Positions 39,379 to 49,672 of a stretch of 64,000 nucleotides of DNA are shown piece after piece. The notes beneath the pieces are model-generated. The model was not told the DNA's origin and ran no database searches. It saw only the letters and a list, made by a program, of their open reading frames with translations. A program made the translations under genes and the position numbers. The stretch is from positions 56,088-120,087 of the forward strand of contig JAUQZC010000022.1 of the NCBI GenBank assembly GCA_030587435.1. Reading direction: 5' to 3'. Position 1 is the stretch's first letter. Every line of letters starts with the position of its first letter. Origin of the DNA: Candidatus Baldrarchaeota archaeon (GTDB lineage: Archaea > Asgardarchaeota > Baldrarchaeia > Baldrarchaeales > DXJG01).

Positions 39379-40005
39379 TTATACGTTTAGTTTTTCCATA
39401 AGTGATTGTATCCCTTTAAGGAGGCGGTTTCTATGTATAGCGTTTGTAAGGTCTCCGCGAGTTTTTTCAAGTATGTTTCGTGCAACATCGCATTTATGTC
39501 TTAAACCTGGAACAATAGCATTTGGATAACCTAAGGTTGAAAGAGCTTCGTATATCTCCTCTATAATTCCCAAGAAAAATTCTCCCTGATCCAATTGATC
39601 TTTCCGAATAGCGTCAAGTATCTGTCTTCTAAGCTCCCCAACTACGTCACCTAGTCCTAAAAGATAGGGAACATATGGAACATTTAGGTCTTCGGGTGAT
39701 GGTATTTTGCTCCCATCCAAGATGGATAAAAGTACGGCAGCTTCAACATACTCCTGATATGCGGAATAAACGTATCCGCTAAAGTAGATATCTGGATGTC
39801 CTCTTAACTCTGTTGCTAGGTCTTCAAGTTTTTTCTTGACATCTTTTATCATATTTTTTGCGTTTTCTAGTTCTCCCCTGTGAATTGCTCTGATCGCTTC
39901 AGCTGATAATCTAACGGTTTCCCTAGTGATTTTTAAAGCATTTTCCCTTACCTGATCTTTCTCATCAAGCACTTCTCTGATTTTACTAATAATGTTCTCG
40001 AGCAT
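39379..40005 (-). CDS. Translin-family RNA/DNA-binding protein
   Basis: An all-helical nucleic-acid-binding protein: ENALKITRETVRLSAEAIRA, FSGYVYSAYQEYVEAAVL and LGLGDVVGELRRQILDAI blocks match translin. 208 residues from ATG 40005, which GGGAGAGG precedes; the upstream ATG 40029 has no better site. Archaeal translins form octameric rings; here the role is unproven. Confidence 0.88.
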   Translation of the reverse strand: MLENIISKIREVLDEKDQVRENALKITRETVRLSAEAIRAIHRGELENAKNMIKDVKKKLEDLATELRGHPDIYFSGYVYSAYQEYVEAAVLLSILDGSKIPSPEDLNVPYVPYLLGLGDVVGELRRQILDAIRKDQLDQGEFFLGIIEEIYEALSTLGYPNAIVPGLRHKCDVARNILEKTRGDLTNAIHRNRLLKGIQSLMEKLNV

Positions 40006-40076
40006 GGAAAACCCTCTCCCAACCTCCATAAGTTATTGCTAATAATATGCGTAATTAGACATATAGGCATTTATGT

Positions 40077-41318
40077 CTAAAGTTTGGATAGCATTATAGC
40101 AAGTTTTTCTTGCACTGCCCAGGATCCATATAGTAGTCCTCTTCTTGCTAAATCACCTAAAACCTTTTTAGTTTTACTGTCAATCCTCCCAGGTGGATAA
40201 TTTTCAAGGGGAGTACCAGGAAGGGGCATGAAAATGTGCGCGTGAATCCTACATCCTTTGCTAATCAGATATTTAATCATATCAAGAGTTAATTTCCTAT
40301 CTTCATCGTTTTCGAAGGGAAACCCAAAGATTAAGTCAACATCGGGAACAAAACCATAGTCAATTAAATTATCCACGGCAAGAAAAACATCCTCCACGGT
40401 ATGACCTCTATTAATAATGTTTAAAATCCTTTGACTCCCGCTTTGAGCGCCAACAATAATTCTGTCGTTTGAAACATATTTGGACACAACATCTAAAACC
40501 TCTTTGGTAACAAATTCAGGTCTAACTTCAGATGGAAAAGTACCAAAATATATTCCTTTAAGCCCTTCCACCTCCGAAATAGATTTAAGCAGCTTTTCAA
40601 TTTTTTCAGGTTCAGGTTTTCTACCAGAACTACTTCCATATGCAAAAGAATTCGGAGAGATAAACCACATTTTATCGTAGCCGCGTTTAACGGCAATTTT
40701 AACCCACTTAACTATGCATTCTATGCTCCTATGTCTCATTTTAAAACCAAAAATTCGAGATGTTTGACACATTTTACAGCCAAAAGGACAGCCTCTACTA
40801 ATTTCAATTGGAGAGAATAATCCATATTTTGGAGAGAATGGAGGAAAATCGTTCAAATTGACTATTTTCTCAGGTGGGTTTAATTGAAGTTTATCGGGAG
40901 ATTCGAGGAAAGCAATGCCTGGTATGTTTCTCCAATCCTCTCCTTCGCTTATTTTATAAAGTAGCTCTGGAAAACTTTTTTCACCTTCACCGATAACAGC
41001 TACATTAAATCCAGCTTCTAAGACTTGTTTGGGACGAGCTGTTACGTGCGGTCCACCAGCAACTAAAAATACAGAGTCTTTGAATTTTTCCCTAATCTTC
41101 TTTACTTCCTCTTTTACGTTAAGAAACTGTGTGGAAAGAATGGAATAAGCAACTATACAAAAACCTTCTTCATCAAGAGCTTGCTGGATATCCTGAAATA
41201 CATTTGTTAGAAAAGAAACCTTTAAATTCTTGAGTCTAGTGTTTACTTCTAAAGCTCCTATTAATGCCGCAAATGAGTACTTGTTCCATTTGGTATATCT
41301 TAGAAGGAGAAAGACCAT
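40077..41318 (-). CDS. B12-binding-domain radical SAM protein (MJ1487-like)
   Basis: An N-terminal cobalamin-binding-like domain (EEGFCIVAYSILSTQFL, VAGGPHVTARP) is followed by a radical SAM barrel with RGCPFGCKMCQTS, the CxxxCxxC that binds 4Fe-4S, and HIFMPLPGTPLENYPPG. 413 residues. It resembles a conserved archaeal family typified by MJ1487; the reaction is unknown. Confidence 0.85.
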   Translation of the reverse strand: MVFLLLRYTKWNKYSFAALIGALEVNTRLKNLKVSFLTNVFQDIQQALDEEGFCIVAYSILSTQFLNVKEEVKKIREKFKDSVFLVAGGPHVTARPKQVLEAGFNVAVIGEGEKSFPELLYKISEGEDWRNIPGIAFLESPDKLQLNPPEKIVNLNDFPPFSPKYGLFSPIEISRGCPFGCKMCQTSRIFGFKMRHRSIECIVKWVKIAVKRGYDKMWFISPNSFAYGSSSGRKPEPEKIEKLLKSISEVEGLKGIYFGTFPSEVRPEFVTKEVLDVVSKYVSNDRIIVGAQSGSQRILNIINRGHTVEDVFLAVDNLIDYGFVPDVDLIFGFPFENDEDRKLTLDMIKYLISKGCRIHAHIFMPLPGTPLENYPPGRIDSKTKKVLGDLARRGLLYGSWAVQEKLAIMLSKL

Positions 41319-41465
41319 AAAGAGACATCAGTACTATGATTTAATAAGAATTTTTATCAATATTAATAGATTGCACTAAATTTATTTCGCAAATTCATAC
41401 AAGCTAAAGATCTACCAAATGCAAGGTTGACTTGATCACATGGCAATGTTGGTGGGAGTTATTAA

Positions 41466-41774
41466 TTGGGTAGAAGAAGAAAAATGAAAATCAAGGAAAT
41501 CTTTAACAAGATTTTATGGGATCCAAGAGAAAAAGAGAGAAGAAACGATTATGAGGTAGTATTTATACATAGGGGTGCTTATCAAGATCGGAAAACTATT
41601 CCGGTAACGATGATTAAGGAAGTAAAATCATCTATGTTTATTTATGTAAACGATGTTGGAGAAGAAACGTACATTCCTTTTCATAGGATATTAGAAATCA
41701 GAAATAGAAGAACTGGCGAAATATTGTGGTCGAAGAGGATGCGTGAAAGCAATGAATCCATTTATGAGGATTAA
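41466..41774 (+). CDS. DUF504 family protein
   Basis: MKIKEIFNKILWDPREK, VVFIHRGAYQDRKTIP and IPFHRILEIRN match the small DUF504 family, widespread in archaea and of unproven RNA-linked role. The TTG at 41466 or ATG at 41484 may be the start. It overlaps the next gene by 23 bases, so they are coupled. Confidence 0.83.
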   Translation: MGRRRKMKIKEIFNKILWDPREKERRNDYEVVFIHRGAYQDRKTIPVTMIKEVKSSMFIYVNDVGEETYIPFHRILEIRNRRTGEILWSKRMRESNESIYED

Positions 41775-42756
41775 ACCTATACAGGATGCTAATAAGTTTA
41801 TAGATATGGCTTTTCGTAGAGCTTCAAAGGTAGAACCTTCACTTCCGCAAAAACTACCACCATTGTTAAAGGCTAAGAGAAGAGAGGAAGCAAGAGTTAG
41901 AAAAGTAGCCCAATTTCTTCATGATAGATTTAATAATATTGTGAAGCAATTTCCAAAGATAAACGATCTTCATCCCTTTTATAGAGATTTAACAGATGTT
42001 CTTGTTGGAGTGGATGAGCTGAAAAAATATTTGGCTTCACTACGAGGAGCTGCAAGAGTCGTTATGAAAATAGCAAATGAACACATAAGGAATATAAGAA
42101 GAGCTACTGATCCTAGTGAGGCAGCAAGGGAAAGAAGAGCGGCGTACGGAAGAATAGCCTCTTTCGTAAAAAAACTAAATGAAAGACTTATATTCTTGGA
42201 AGAAGCAAGATCAAAGCTTAGAAAGTTACCATCAATAGATCCTGATATGCCAACGATTGTAGTTGCTGGTCCGCCTAATGTGGGGAAAAGCACTTTGGTT
42301 AGAGTTGTTTCAACAGCAAAACCTGAAATAGCAACCTATCCATTTACCACGAAGACGCTTATACTAGGCCATTTCAAAGCAGACAGCAAAACATACCAGA
42401 TTTTGGATACGCCGGGGCTTTTAGATAGACCTCTCAGTGAACGAAATCAAATAGAACTACAAGCAATAATGGCTCTTCGCCACGTAGCAAATATAATAGT
42501 TTTTATGGTAGACCCTTCAGAAACTTGTGGATATTCTTTAGACATGCAACTTTCCATATATGAAGACATCAAGAAGTCCTTTAATGTTCCAATAATACCC
42601 ACAATAAATAAAGTGGATATCTCCCTGCCGGAAATGATTGAAAAAGCAAAAAGAGTGGTTGGAGATGATGCTATAGAAATGGCCGCCATAAAGGGAGTGG
42701 GAGTAAGCGATTTAATAGAGAAATTTCGGTCTTTCTTAGAGAAAAAATCTTCGTAA
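41752..42756 (+). CDS. NOG1-family GTPase
   Basis: A 334-residue GTPase: VAGPPNVGKSTLVR (P-loop), DTPGLLD (G3) and INKVD (G4), with the N-terminal helical domain of NOG1 proteins (about 1-155) before the G domain. NOG1 acts in large-subunit assembly in eukaryotes, and archaeal forms probably bind the ribosome. The ATG at 41752 is preferred; the GTG at 41743 gives three more residues. Confidence 0.88.
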   Translation: MNPFMRIKPIQDANKFIDMAFRRASKVEPSLPQKLPPLLKAKRREEARVRKVAQFLHDRFNNIVKQFPKINDLHPFYRDLTDVLVGVDELKKYLASLRGAARVVMKIANEHIRNIRRATDPSEAARERRAAYGRIASFVKKLNERLIFLEEARSKLRKLPSIDPDMPTIVVAGPPNVGKSTLVRVVSTAKPEIATYPFTTKTLILGHFKADSKTYQILDTPGLLDRPLSERNQIELQAIMALRHVANIIVFMVDPSETCGYSLDMQLSIYEDIKKSFNVPIIPTINKVDISLPEMIEKAKRVVGDDAIEMAAIKGVGVSDLIEKFRSFLEKKSS

Positions 42757-42814
42757 AATTGGGTATTAGTATTTAATTATGATTAGTACGAGATTGTAAT
42801 GGAATTTTGACAGT

Positions 42815-43870
42815 TTATTTCGACTTTCTTGATACGCCTATTCCTTTACATATTATTTTTATATAGTTGTTTTCTTTTTCAACTGTAAACTTTGCTCCAG
42901 CAATGTCTTCACAGAGTTTCATGGCTGTCTCAGCGTGTGAAGTTAGTTCTCTAGCAACTATGTAAGACTCTCCTTTTGCCAATGACATATAAATGATGAG
43001 ATTATCTAGTGCATGATCATCTACGGGGACTTTGCTTCTTAAAGCTTTTATTAGCCTTTCAGCTGCTTCTTGTCCAACTATTTCAGCTCTTTTGCCACGT
43101 TCCCCGATGGAATCTCCCCCAACAATACCAGTGTCTGTTACCGCCCATAAAACTATCCCACTTCCTCTACCTGGGCTAGGGGTCTTAATATCTATTCCAA
43201 TTTCCACATTCTCATATCCAGCTTTTCTTAAAACTTGTTTAGCGCTATCTGCTTGTCGAACAGCTACATGAGAGGGTAAGTTAGAACAATAAGAAATCCC
43301 TCTAATTTCCTTAATCTCATTGAATTTATCCAACTTAATTGGAGAAAGGAAGTCAACAGGTTTGACTTGTACTTCTACAAGTCCCCCTCCCTTGGGATAG
43401 AATCCTCTTCTTAAAATTTTAATCTCAGCATTTACCCCCATCTTTTCAAAAAGCGGAAGGAGAACTTCCTTGAAGTATGGTAGGGGAGGACTCCATCTAA
43501 CAGATGTCCCACCAATCATCCTAAGCATTACCGTACTAGTAGCAAAAGTTAAAACTGGAAGCGATGCTTGAAGAACGAGAGGAATGCTTCCAGCAGTTCC
43601 AATATTAATATTATAGTTTCCACCCTTAGGAGGAGTTTTAGGTTTAAATGTTACAGTCATTGACCCGACTTTTAATCCTTCAACTTCTGCATTAACTATG
43701 GAAGCTATGAGTTTTACAGCGGTCATATGTTGAGGACGTAGACCTGGGTTTGATCTCTTTGCCCTAATATTAAAAATTTTGATTGGGACCCCAAGTATTG
43801 CTGAGAGAGCTACACTATAGCGTAACAGTTGTCCACCGCCTTCCCCAAAGCTTCCATCTACCTCTATCAT
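42815..43870 (-). CDS. rtcA: RNA 3'-terminal phosphate cyclase
   Basis: Converts RNA 3'-phosphate to a 2',3'-cyclic end using ATP. MIEVDGSFGEGGGQLLRYS opens the protein; RPQHMTAVKL, PKGGGLVEV and the catalytic-histidine region PVDDHALDN are present. 351 residues. ATG 43870 follows GAGGTG. Its role may relate to intron end healing or RNA repair; this is inference. Confidence 0.95.
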   Translation of the reverse strand: MIEVDGSFGEGGGQLLRYSVALSAILGVPIKIFNIRAKRSNPGLRPQHMTAVKLIASIVNAEVEGLKVGSMTVTFKPKTPPKGGNYNINIGTAGSIPLVLQASLPVLTFATSTVMLRMIGGTSVRWSPPLPYFKEVLLPLFEKMGVNAEIKILRRGFYPKGGGLVEVQVKPVDFLSPIKLDKFNEIKEIRGISYCSNLPSHVAVRQADSAKQVLRKAGYENVEIGIDIKTPSPGRGSGIVLWAVTDTGIVGGDSIGERGKRAEIVGQEAAERLIKALRSKVPVDDHALDNLIIYMSLAKGESYIVARELTSHAETAMKLCEDIAGAKFTVEKENNYIKIICKGIGVSRKSK

Positions 43871-44030
43871 ATTGTTCACCTCAGATAACTAGTAATTGCA
43901 ATTTCCTAATTTGGGAAATAGTTATGTTTTCTAAATGTGTACATTAAAGTTAATGGTCGGTGCGGCATAATTATTTTCATTCAACAAACTTCATATTTAA
44001 TTAGCAGATAGGAATTTTAAGGTGTTTGTT

Positions 44031-44792
44031 TTGGAAGATATGGAGATATTTCAAGCATTAAGAGGATTTGGACTAACGGAATATGAGGCGAGAGTATATA
44101 TTACCTTATTAGAAAATGGATCCATGACAGCGGCTGAAATTAGTTCTGCCTCGGGCATACCCTACAGTAGAATTTACGAAGTTCTAACTCGTTTAGAAAA
44201 GAAGGGTTGGATAGAAGCTTTAAGCGGTAGACCTAAGCTTTATAAGCCTCTTCCACCTTCTGAAGCTGTTAAAATCGTTAAAATGGAATTAGAAAGACAG
44301 TTAGAAAACTACGAGAACGTTGTAATTGAAAAATTGCAACCTCTCTATGAAAAACAAGCATTAGTTGAAAGACCTGATGTCTATATTATAAGGGGTATTG
44401 AAAACGTTTTGGCACGAGTAATAGAAATGTTTGAGGGCGTCAAGAAAAAAGTAATGATTTCTATGAGTAACATAAACATAGAATATGTTAAAGTGATTGA
44501 AGACGCTCTCCGAAACTTAAAAATTCGAAATATCAAAATCGAAATATTAACTTCTACCGATTCTAGTCTCGAAGCATTATCAAGGTTAAGTAAATACGGT
44601 GAAATCCGAACAAGAGACCGCTTATATGGCGGTGGGGTTATTGTCGATGATCATGAAGTAATGTTACTTTTGATGGGAAAAAGTAACGTTTTAGCTATTT
44701 GGAGCACTCACATAGAACTAGCCACTTTAGCTAGAGATTATTTTTACTATTTATGGAATATGCCAGACACAATTAGGTTTAAGGGTGATTAA
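44031..44792 (+). CDS. TrmB-family transcriptional regulator
   Basis: An N-terminal winged helix (GFGLTEYEARVYITLLENG, SASGIPYSRIYEVLTRLEKKG, WIEALSGRPKLYKPL read as blocks) precedes a TrmB-type C-terminal domain (YIIRGIENVLARVIEMF). TrmB proteins sense sugars in some archaea. TTG 44031 follows AAGGTG. It overlaps the next gene by 8 bases. Confidence 0.88.
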   Translation: MEDMEIFQALRGFGLTEYEARVYITLLENGSMTAAEISSASGIPYSRIYEVLTRLEKKGWIEALSGRPKLYKPLPPSEAVKIVKMELERQLENYENVVIEKLQPLYEKQALVERPDVYIIRGIENVLARVIEMFEGVKKKVMISMSNINIEYVKVIEDALRNLKIRNIKIEILTSTDSSLEALSRLSKYGEIRTRDRLYGGGVIVDDHEVMLLLMGKSNVLAIWSTHIELATLARDYFYYLWNMPDTIRFKGD

Positions 44793-45462
44793 AGTAATTG
44801 TCTACATTTACTTGGAGAAAAGAAATAATTTATGGGTGTCCGCCGGTTTTACGAAAGAACTAAGGCTAGTGTGTTCAACGTTACCATCGTCGAGTGTAAC
44901 ATCTATTTTACAATCTCTTTTTTCAACATTACTTTCCAAGAAGATTTTTGTAGTTAAAATTCCCTCCACAATTATAAGTGAAGTTTATTCAACATTTGGG
45001 AAAATTTACGTCGAAAGATATTTACCATCGCTGGTGAATAAAAATTTTCTATCCACTGCTCGAAGAATGCTGGATAAATTGTATGCTGCTTGGGAAGGAA
45101 ATAGAGTATTCTTTTCTAGGGAAGAAATATTGCTTAGTGGAGCTTCCGATTTTGCTAAAAATGTTCTTCTTTTAACTATGAAGATTCCTAAAGGCTTCGT
45201 AACCACCTACGGTGATTTAGCCCAATTATTAGGAGGAAAAAGATATTCTAGAGCTGTTGCTAATGTTCTTTCAGAAAACCCTCTTCCATTAGCTATACCG
45301 TGTCATCGAGTAATATATTTTGATGGCCGACTCGGCGGGTATTCAGCGGAAGGCGGTATTCGTACTAAAAAGCAACTATTGGAGAGAGAAGGTGTAAGGT
45401 TTACGTTAAACGGCAAAGTGCGTAAAGAGTATATAGTAAAGTTAAGTGAATTAATTTCTTAA
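44785..45462 (+). CDS. ogt: Methylated-DNA-protein-cysteine methyltransferase
   Basis: Repairs O6-methylguanine in a suicide reaction. The active site is AIPCHRVI (Cys about 173), with PKGFVTTYGDLAQLLGG and the helix-turn-helix recognition part before it. The start GTG lies within the trmB overlap. 225 residues. It is convergent with, and overlaps by 4 bases, the SAM hydroxide adenosyltransferase gene. Confidence 0.95.
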   Translation: MIKVIVYIYLEKRNNLWVSAGFTKELRLVCSTLPSSSVTSILQSLFSTLLSKKIFVVKIPSTIISEVYSTFGKIYVERYLPSLVNKNFLSTARRMLDKLYAAWEGNRVFFSREEILLSGASDFAKNVLLLTMKIPKGFVTTYGDLAQLLGGKRYSRAVANVLSENPLPLAIPCHRVIYFDGRLGGYSAEGGIRTKKQLLEREGVRFTLNGKVRKEYIVKLSELIS

Positions 45463-46259
45463 GTCAATTTTATTTTTATTTTTGCTCCTTCCTTTACATT
45501 CAGTTTTTTAGCTGCATTTCCTTGATTAATGGAAATTTCAAGAAAGTTACCACTACCGATTATAGCTAATAACTCTCCTTTCTTTACTTCATTATATGCT
45601 TTACAAATTTTCAATACTTTCTCCAGTTTATCGTTAAGTAAAACTTTTATTTTGTCTTCCTCACTTATACCCACTTTTTCTAGGATTTCACTATAGATGT
45701 TGGTAACTATGTTGCCAAAACCGTCTATGTAGATGACTTCCCCTTCAATTTGATCTTTTTGTACATGTGGTTTTGAAAAACTTAAAATTTCATATTCCTC
45801 AAGTAAGGGACCAAAATTCTCTATAGGAACCCCGTTAGCTAAGTAGGCTGCAGCAGGCGCAAAAATATCTCTTCCGTGGAAAGTACGAGAGACACGAGGC
45901 AACATGTATTTACTATTTGTTATTTGAACTACTTTTTTTACTCCTTCTCTTAATGCTGCAAGCGTGAGAAGCCCGTTGTCAGGTCCAATATAAAAGCTTC
46001 TCTTAGTTTCCATGATAATTGCTTTTCTAGCCGTTCCAACTCCTGGATCAACCACGCCAACGTGTATTGTACCCTTAGGAAAGAAGGAAGCACTTGCCGC
46101 CAGGACATAGGCTCCCTGCCTAATGTCAAATTTTCTAATTTCGTGGGAGATGTCTACTATATTCACGTCTGGACATATGGAAAGTATGACTCCTTTCATA
46201 GCTCCGACATAAGGATCTCTTAACCCAAAATCTGTCAGTAGAGTTATTACTTTTTTCAT
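45459..46259 (-). CDS. SAM hydroxide adenosyltransferase (DUF62)
   Basis: DUF62 enzymes use hydroxide to split SAM into adenosine and methionine. LLTDFGLRDPYVGAMKG, HVGVVDPGVGTARK, GPDNGLLT and FHGRDIFAPAAAYL are the family blocks; 266 residues. The ATG overlaps the MutS-like stop as ATGA, so translation is coupled. Confidence 0.93.
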   Translation of the reverse strand: MKKVITLLTDFGLRDPYVGAMKGVILSICPDVNIVDISHEIRKFDIRQGAYVLAASASFFPKGTIHVGVVDPGVGTARKAIIMETKRSFYIGPDNGLLTLAALREGVKKVVQITNSKYMLPRVSRTFHGRDIFAPAAAYLANGVPIENFGPLLEEYEILSFSKPHVQKDQIEGEVIYIDGFGNIVTNIYSEILEKVGISEEDKIKVLLNDKLEKVLKICKAYNEVKKGELLAIIGSGNFLEISINQGNAAKKLNVKEGAKIKIKLT

Positions 46260-48451
46260 TTGGATTTTCTTCCTCCAAATTCTTCAAGAAGTTTCTCGTA
46301 GACTTCTCTTTCGCTTCCCTTGGATAAGTGGTAAAGTCTTTCAACTATTAATTCGGGAGTTGATCGTGCGAGATAATTGTATATGGGATTCCTGTTAACT
46401 ATTAGGTTTAAGTTTTCATCTAAGCCGCTGGCCTCGATTCCATCCACTCTGATGGGAACTTTTACAACTTTCATTACTTCTTCAGCTAGATGGCTTATAA
46501 AGATGGCACATGTGTTTTTGTTAGTATATAGAAGTTCTAGTATGCCTGCGATAACTTTTGCTGCTGCGCCTGGCTCGGTGATGGCTTCTAACTCGTCGAC
46601 AAGAACCAGTTTTTTCTTGGGACTTGTGATGACTTTAGCAAAGTTTTTGAGTGTTGCTTCGAAGGCTCCGGCATCCATAATGCCTCTTGATCTCGAGAAA
46701 AGATATATTTCATCGAATGGGCACATGTAAACTTCTTCTGCTGGGACTGGGAGCCCCATTTGTGCTAATATAACTATTTGAGCAATTAAGTTGAGTAACG
46801 TGGTTTTACCACCGCTATTTGCGCCACTTAAGACAACAATTCTTTCTTTATTTGTGTTAGGCGGTTGAATAGGAATATCTCCAACGACATAATTAACTGG
46901 AATTACCTTAGTCTTGTTTTTTAATTCTAATTCTCTTAGAAATAGGTTTCTTCCATTAATGAAACCAATACCTACGTATTCTTCACTTAACGTGGGAACA
47001 TTCAAGAAGTAGTCTTTTGCGAATCGCCCCACAGCGAAAAAGAGATCGAAATCTAGAAGTGCTTTAACAGCTTCTTCAACGGCTGATCTTAGTTCATGAA
47101 GTTTTAAGGCCATTTCTCTAAGTATTTTATATCTTCTCAGAGCGTACTCCTTTCTTAGAAAATCTTCCAATAGACTAACTTTTCTTCTATCAGCTTGAAT
47201 TGGCAATACTAAATCCCTTGGAAATAGTTCTTCAACAAATTCTAATTCCTCACCTGTCAGCTTAAGCTTTTTACATAGGTTGTCTTCAGCTTTTTGACAT
47301 ACCTCGGTGATAATTTCTAGTAACTCACCAGATAATTCTGGAAAAACGTTTCTAAGACCTTCGCCTCCAGCTTCACTTGCAACTGCTTCTTTCAAAATAT
47401 CAAGAAGCCGTTCGCCCTCAATGATCACTTTTCTCTCTGCAATTTTCTCCTTCACTTCATCATTAATTTGAACTTCCAGATCGCTAATTACCGTTTGGAG
47501 ATCCCGTATGGCAGTTCTTAGCCTATCTAACTCCTCATCGTATCCTTCTCTTACTTCACCATCTTCAGTCAAGACAGAAAGTAGGTTTTCAACTTCGTTA
47601 AGTGCGGTTAGGTTAATGCGGTTCTTAAATTTTTCAATAGCAAAGCCGTTGGGAAGGGAATGAATATATTTTCCAAGCTCGCAAGCAGCTCTGACGACCT
47701 CATAATTTAGAGAGTAAAATGACACGAGACGTTCAGGAAGTAGAAACTCGACGGAGACTTCTTTGCCAAGTACTTCAGCGTTGAAGGCATAATCTATGGC
47801 AGTATCATATGGCGCGCCACTGGAAATAAAGAGTACTAGGTCGTAGGATTGAATGTATTCTTCTAATCTTTCACCAGGCTTAACTAAAAACATGTTTGTG
47901 AGTTTATCCAATTCTAATTCGCACAATTTATTGTAAATTTTTTCATCATCAGTTAGAATAACTCTATCGCCTATCCTCTTTTCAAGCTTTCCTGGACGTA
48001 GAGGCCTAATTTTTGAAAGAAGTTCATTAATCTCATTTAGGGTTTTTTCATCGAGTTTTTCAACTAATTCTTTGGCTTCGGAAAAATAATTTAATCTTTC
48101 TAACATTACGTTAATTTTTCGAGGAGGGAGAGGAAAATACAGAGTTAACTTATTTTTGCTATAAGATGTTTTAGTATAGCCGCGAATAATGTCCAATATC
48201 CTTTCATACAGCCTTCTGGCATCTGATGTTTTCAAAACCTCCTCTAACGAAACACCTTCAATAATGGAATAGGCATTTCTAACAATTTTAGTTGCTAAAC
48301 CTTGCCCAATGCCGGGAACAGACATAAGTTTAGCAATATCCGCTTCCATAATTACCTTTATAATTTCCTCCTCACTTCCAAGATACTTAATAAGTCTCTC
48401 CGCGACTTTTGATCCAATACCTGGTATTTGACTTATTTTCTCAATTTTCAT
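46256..48451 (-). CDS. MutS-like ATPase with N-terminal helix-hairpin-helix pair
   Basis: A 731-residue archaeal MutS relative. Two HhH motifs (ISQIPGIGSKVAERL, LMSVPGIGQGLATKI) open it. The core is a MutS-type clamp and the ATPase VVLSGANSGGKTTLLN (P-loop), with VLVDELEAITEPGAAAK (Walker B) and a helical C-terminus. It lacks an obvious mismatch-sensing Phe-x-Glu domain, so mismatch repair is not certain. ATG 48451 lies behind GGTGGG. Confidence 0.88.
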   Translation of the reverse strand: MKIEKISQIPGIGSKVAERLIKYLGSEEEIIKVIMEADIAKLMSVPGIGQGLATKIVRNAYSIIEGVSLEEVLKTSDARRLYERILDIIRGYTKTSYSKNKLTLYFPLPPRKINVMLERLNYFSEAKELVEKLDEKTLNEINELLSKIRPLRPGKLEKRIGDRVILTDDEKIYNKLCELELDKLTNMFLVKPGERLEEYIQSYDLVLFISSGAPYDTAIDYAFNAEVLGKEVSVEFLLPERLVSFYSLNYEVVRAACELGKYIHSLPNGFAIEKFKNRINLTALNEVENLLSVLTEDGEVREGYDEELDRLRTAIRDLQTVISDLEVQINDEVKEKIAERKVIIEGERLLDILKEAVASEAGGEGLRNVFPELSGELLEIITEVCQKAEDNLCKKLKLTGEELEFVEELFPRDLVLPIQADRRKVSLLEDFLRKEYALRRYKILREMALKLHELRSAVEEAVKALLDFDLFFAVGRFAKDYFLNVPTLSEEYVGIGFINGRNLFLRELELKNKTKVIPVNYVVGDIPIQPPNTNKERIVVLSGANSGGKTTLLNLIAQIVILAQMGLPVPAEEVYMCPFDEIYLFSRSRGIMDAGAFEATLKNFAKVITSPKKKLVLVDELEAITEPGAAAKVIAGILELLYTNKNTCAIFISHLAEEVMKVVKVPIRVDGIEASGLDENLNLIVNRNPIYNYLARSTPELIVERLYHLSKGSEREVYEKLLEEFGGRKSK

Positions 48452-48733
48452 TAAACCCACCATGAACATAAATCGTTAATCCAAATTTGGAGTTTATTAG
48501 TTTCTAGACTTTCATGAGAAGCAAATTTCAATAACACTTTACTTATAATTTAAATTTTCGACGTAAATTTAAGTAACTTATGTTCCCCGATCATAAATAG
48601 ATGGGGTTACGGAGTATTTATCCTGTAAGGATGTACATTTTATTTTAATTGGAATATTTTGAGTAAACCACATGGTCTCTATCGGAATTAAGATGTAGTG
48701 AAACAGTATGAGTTTAGATCTTGGAAGTTTTAA

Positions 48734-49297
48734 CTATATCTCCTTTATTCCTATACTTGTTTTAGTATATTTTTTGGTAACCCTTTTAAGTTCCGCTCCC
48801 ACCAATTCATATCCATTAACAACCAGTTCATTGTTTCTAACTTCTAGAATCATGAAACTTGGCTTTAGTGAAGCTGGGCCACCTCCCCAAACACCTGTTG
48901 CGCTCCCAGGATTTAAGAGAAGAACTTCGCCGAAAATTTGAATTGACAAGGCATGTGTATGACCGTGAATTAAAACATCAACATTTAAACGTTTAGCTAT
49001 GGAGTACAGTTGCTTGGGATCACCTCTCGGATATATTCCAGTGCCATGATAAACACCGATATCAAAGTCCCCTAGTTTAACCTTTACACTTTTAGGACCA
49101 TTAATATAATCCATGTTCCCAACAACCCACTTAACAGGTCCAAATCTTCCTAACATATCTAAGACTTTCTCATCAACCAGATCGCCAGTACATAAAACTA
49201 AATCAAATTTCTTATTTGAAATAACATTCATAATAGGCTCCGGTATCATCGAAGCTCTAGAAGGGATATGAAAATCACCAATAACAAGAACTTGCAT
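48734..49297 (-). CDS. MJ0936/YfcE-type phosphodiesterase
   Basis: A small calcineurin-like metallophosphoesterase: VIGDFHIPSRA, TGDLVDEK, VVGNMDY and LIHGHTHAL bind the two metals. 187 residues. The family includes MJ0936 and the Vps29 fold. No functional neighbour is evident. Confidence 0.92.
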   Translation of the reverse strand: MQVLVIGDFHIPSRASMIPEPIMNVISNKKFDLVLCTGDLVDEKVLDMLGRFGPVKWVVGNMDYINGPKSVKVKLGDFDIGVYHGTGIYPRGDPKQLYSIAKRLNVDVLIHGHTHALSIQIFGEVLLLNPGSATGVWGGGPASLKPSFMILEVRNNELVVNGYELVGAELKRVTKKYTKTSIGIKEI

Positions 49298-49501
49298 CGT
49301 TTACTCACCACAACTAATTCTCATAAACCTTACATTAACTGCTTCTTACGACTCATCATCTTACATCTATAACCTCTAAGCTACAAAATACTTTCTTAAA
49401 ATATTTCTTAATGCTATCAATAAAAATAAAAATCCAATGCATCATAATAAATTAGCGTTACTACACATACTCTAAATAAGTAACAATTCACAACATAAAA
49501 A

Positions 49502-49613
49502 AGCCCGGTGGGGTAGTGGCCAAGCCTCCCGGCCTTTGGGATATTTTGTCGGCTTTGTTGCCGGCAAAAGGTGAGGAGAGCCGGGGACCCCGGTTCGAAT
49601 CCGGGCCGGGCTA
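49502..49613 (+). tRNA. tRNA-Gln (TTG) with one canonical intron
   Basis: Acceptor AGCCCGG/CCGGGCT with discriminator A, and CCA encoded at 49614-49616. Anticodon stem CCGGC/GCCGG, loop CTTTGG-A; TTG at 49536-49538. The 39-nt intron (49540-49578) at 37/38 has a 10-bp inner helix UUUUGUCGGC/GCCGGCAAAA (one U-G pair), a wobble-rich CUUU/GAGG central helix, and bulges GGG and AGA. It is the only tRNA here without a D-arm intron. Confidence 0.95.
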
Positions 49614-49672
49614 CCATTTTGCTATTTTTGGCTTAATTTGATTGTTAGAGTGAGGTGAAAATAAGGTAGATA

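Noticed and set aside
49417..49617. 66-residue open frame antisense to tRNA-Gln
   Set aside because: It is the reverse translation of the tRNA and carries no protein pattern.
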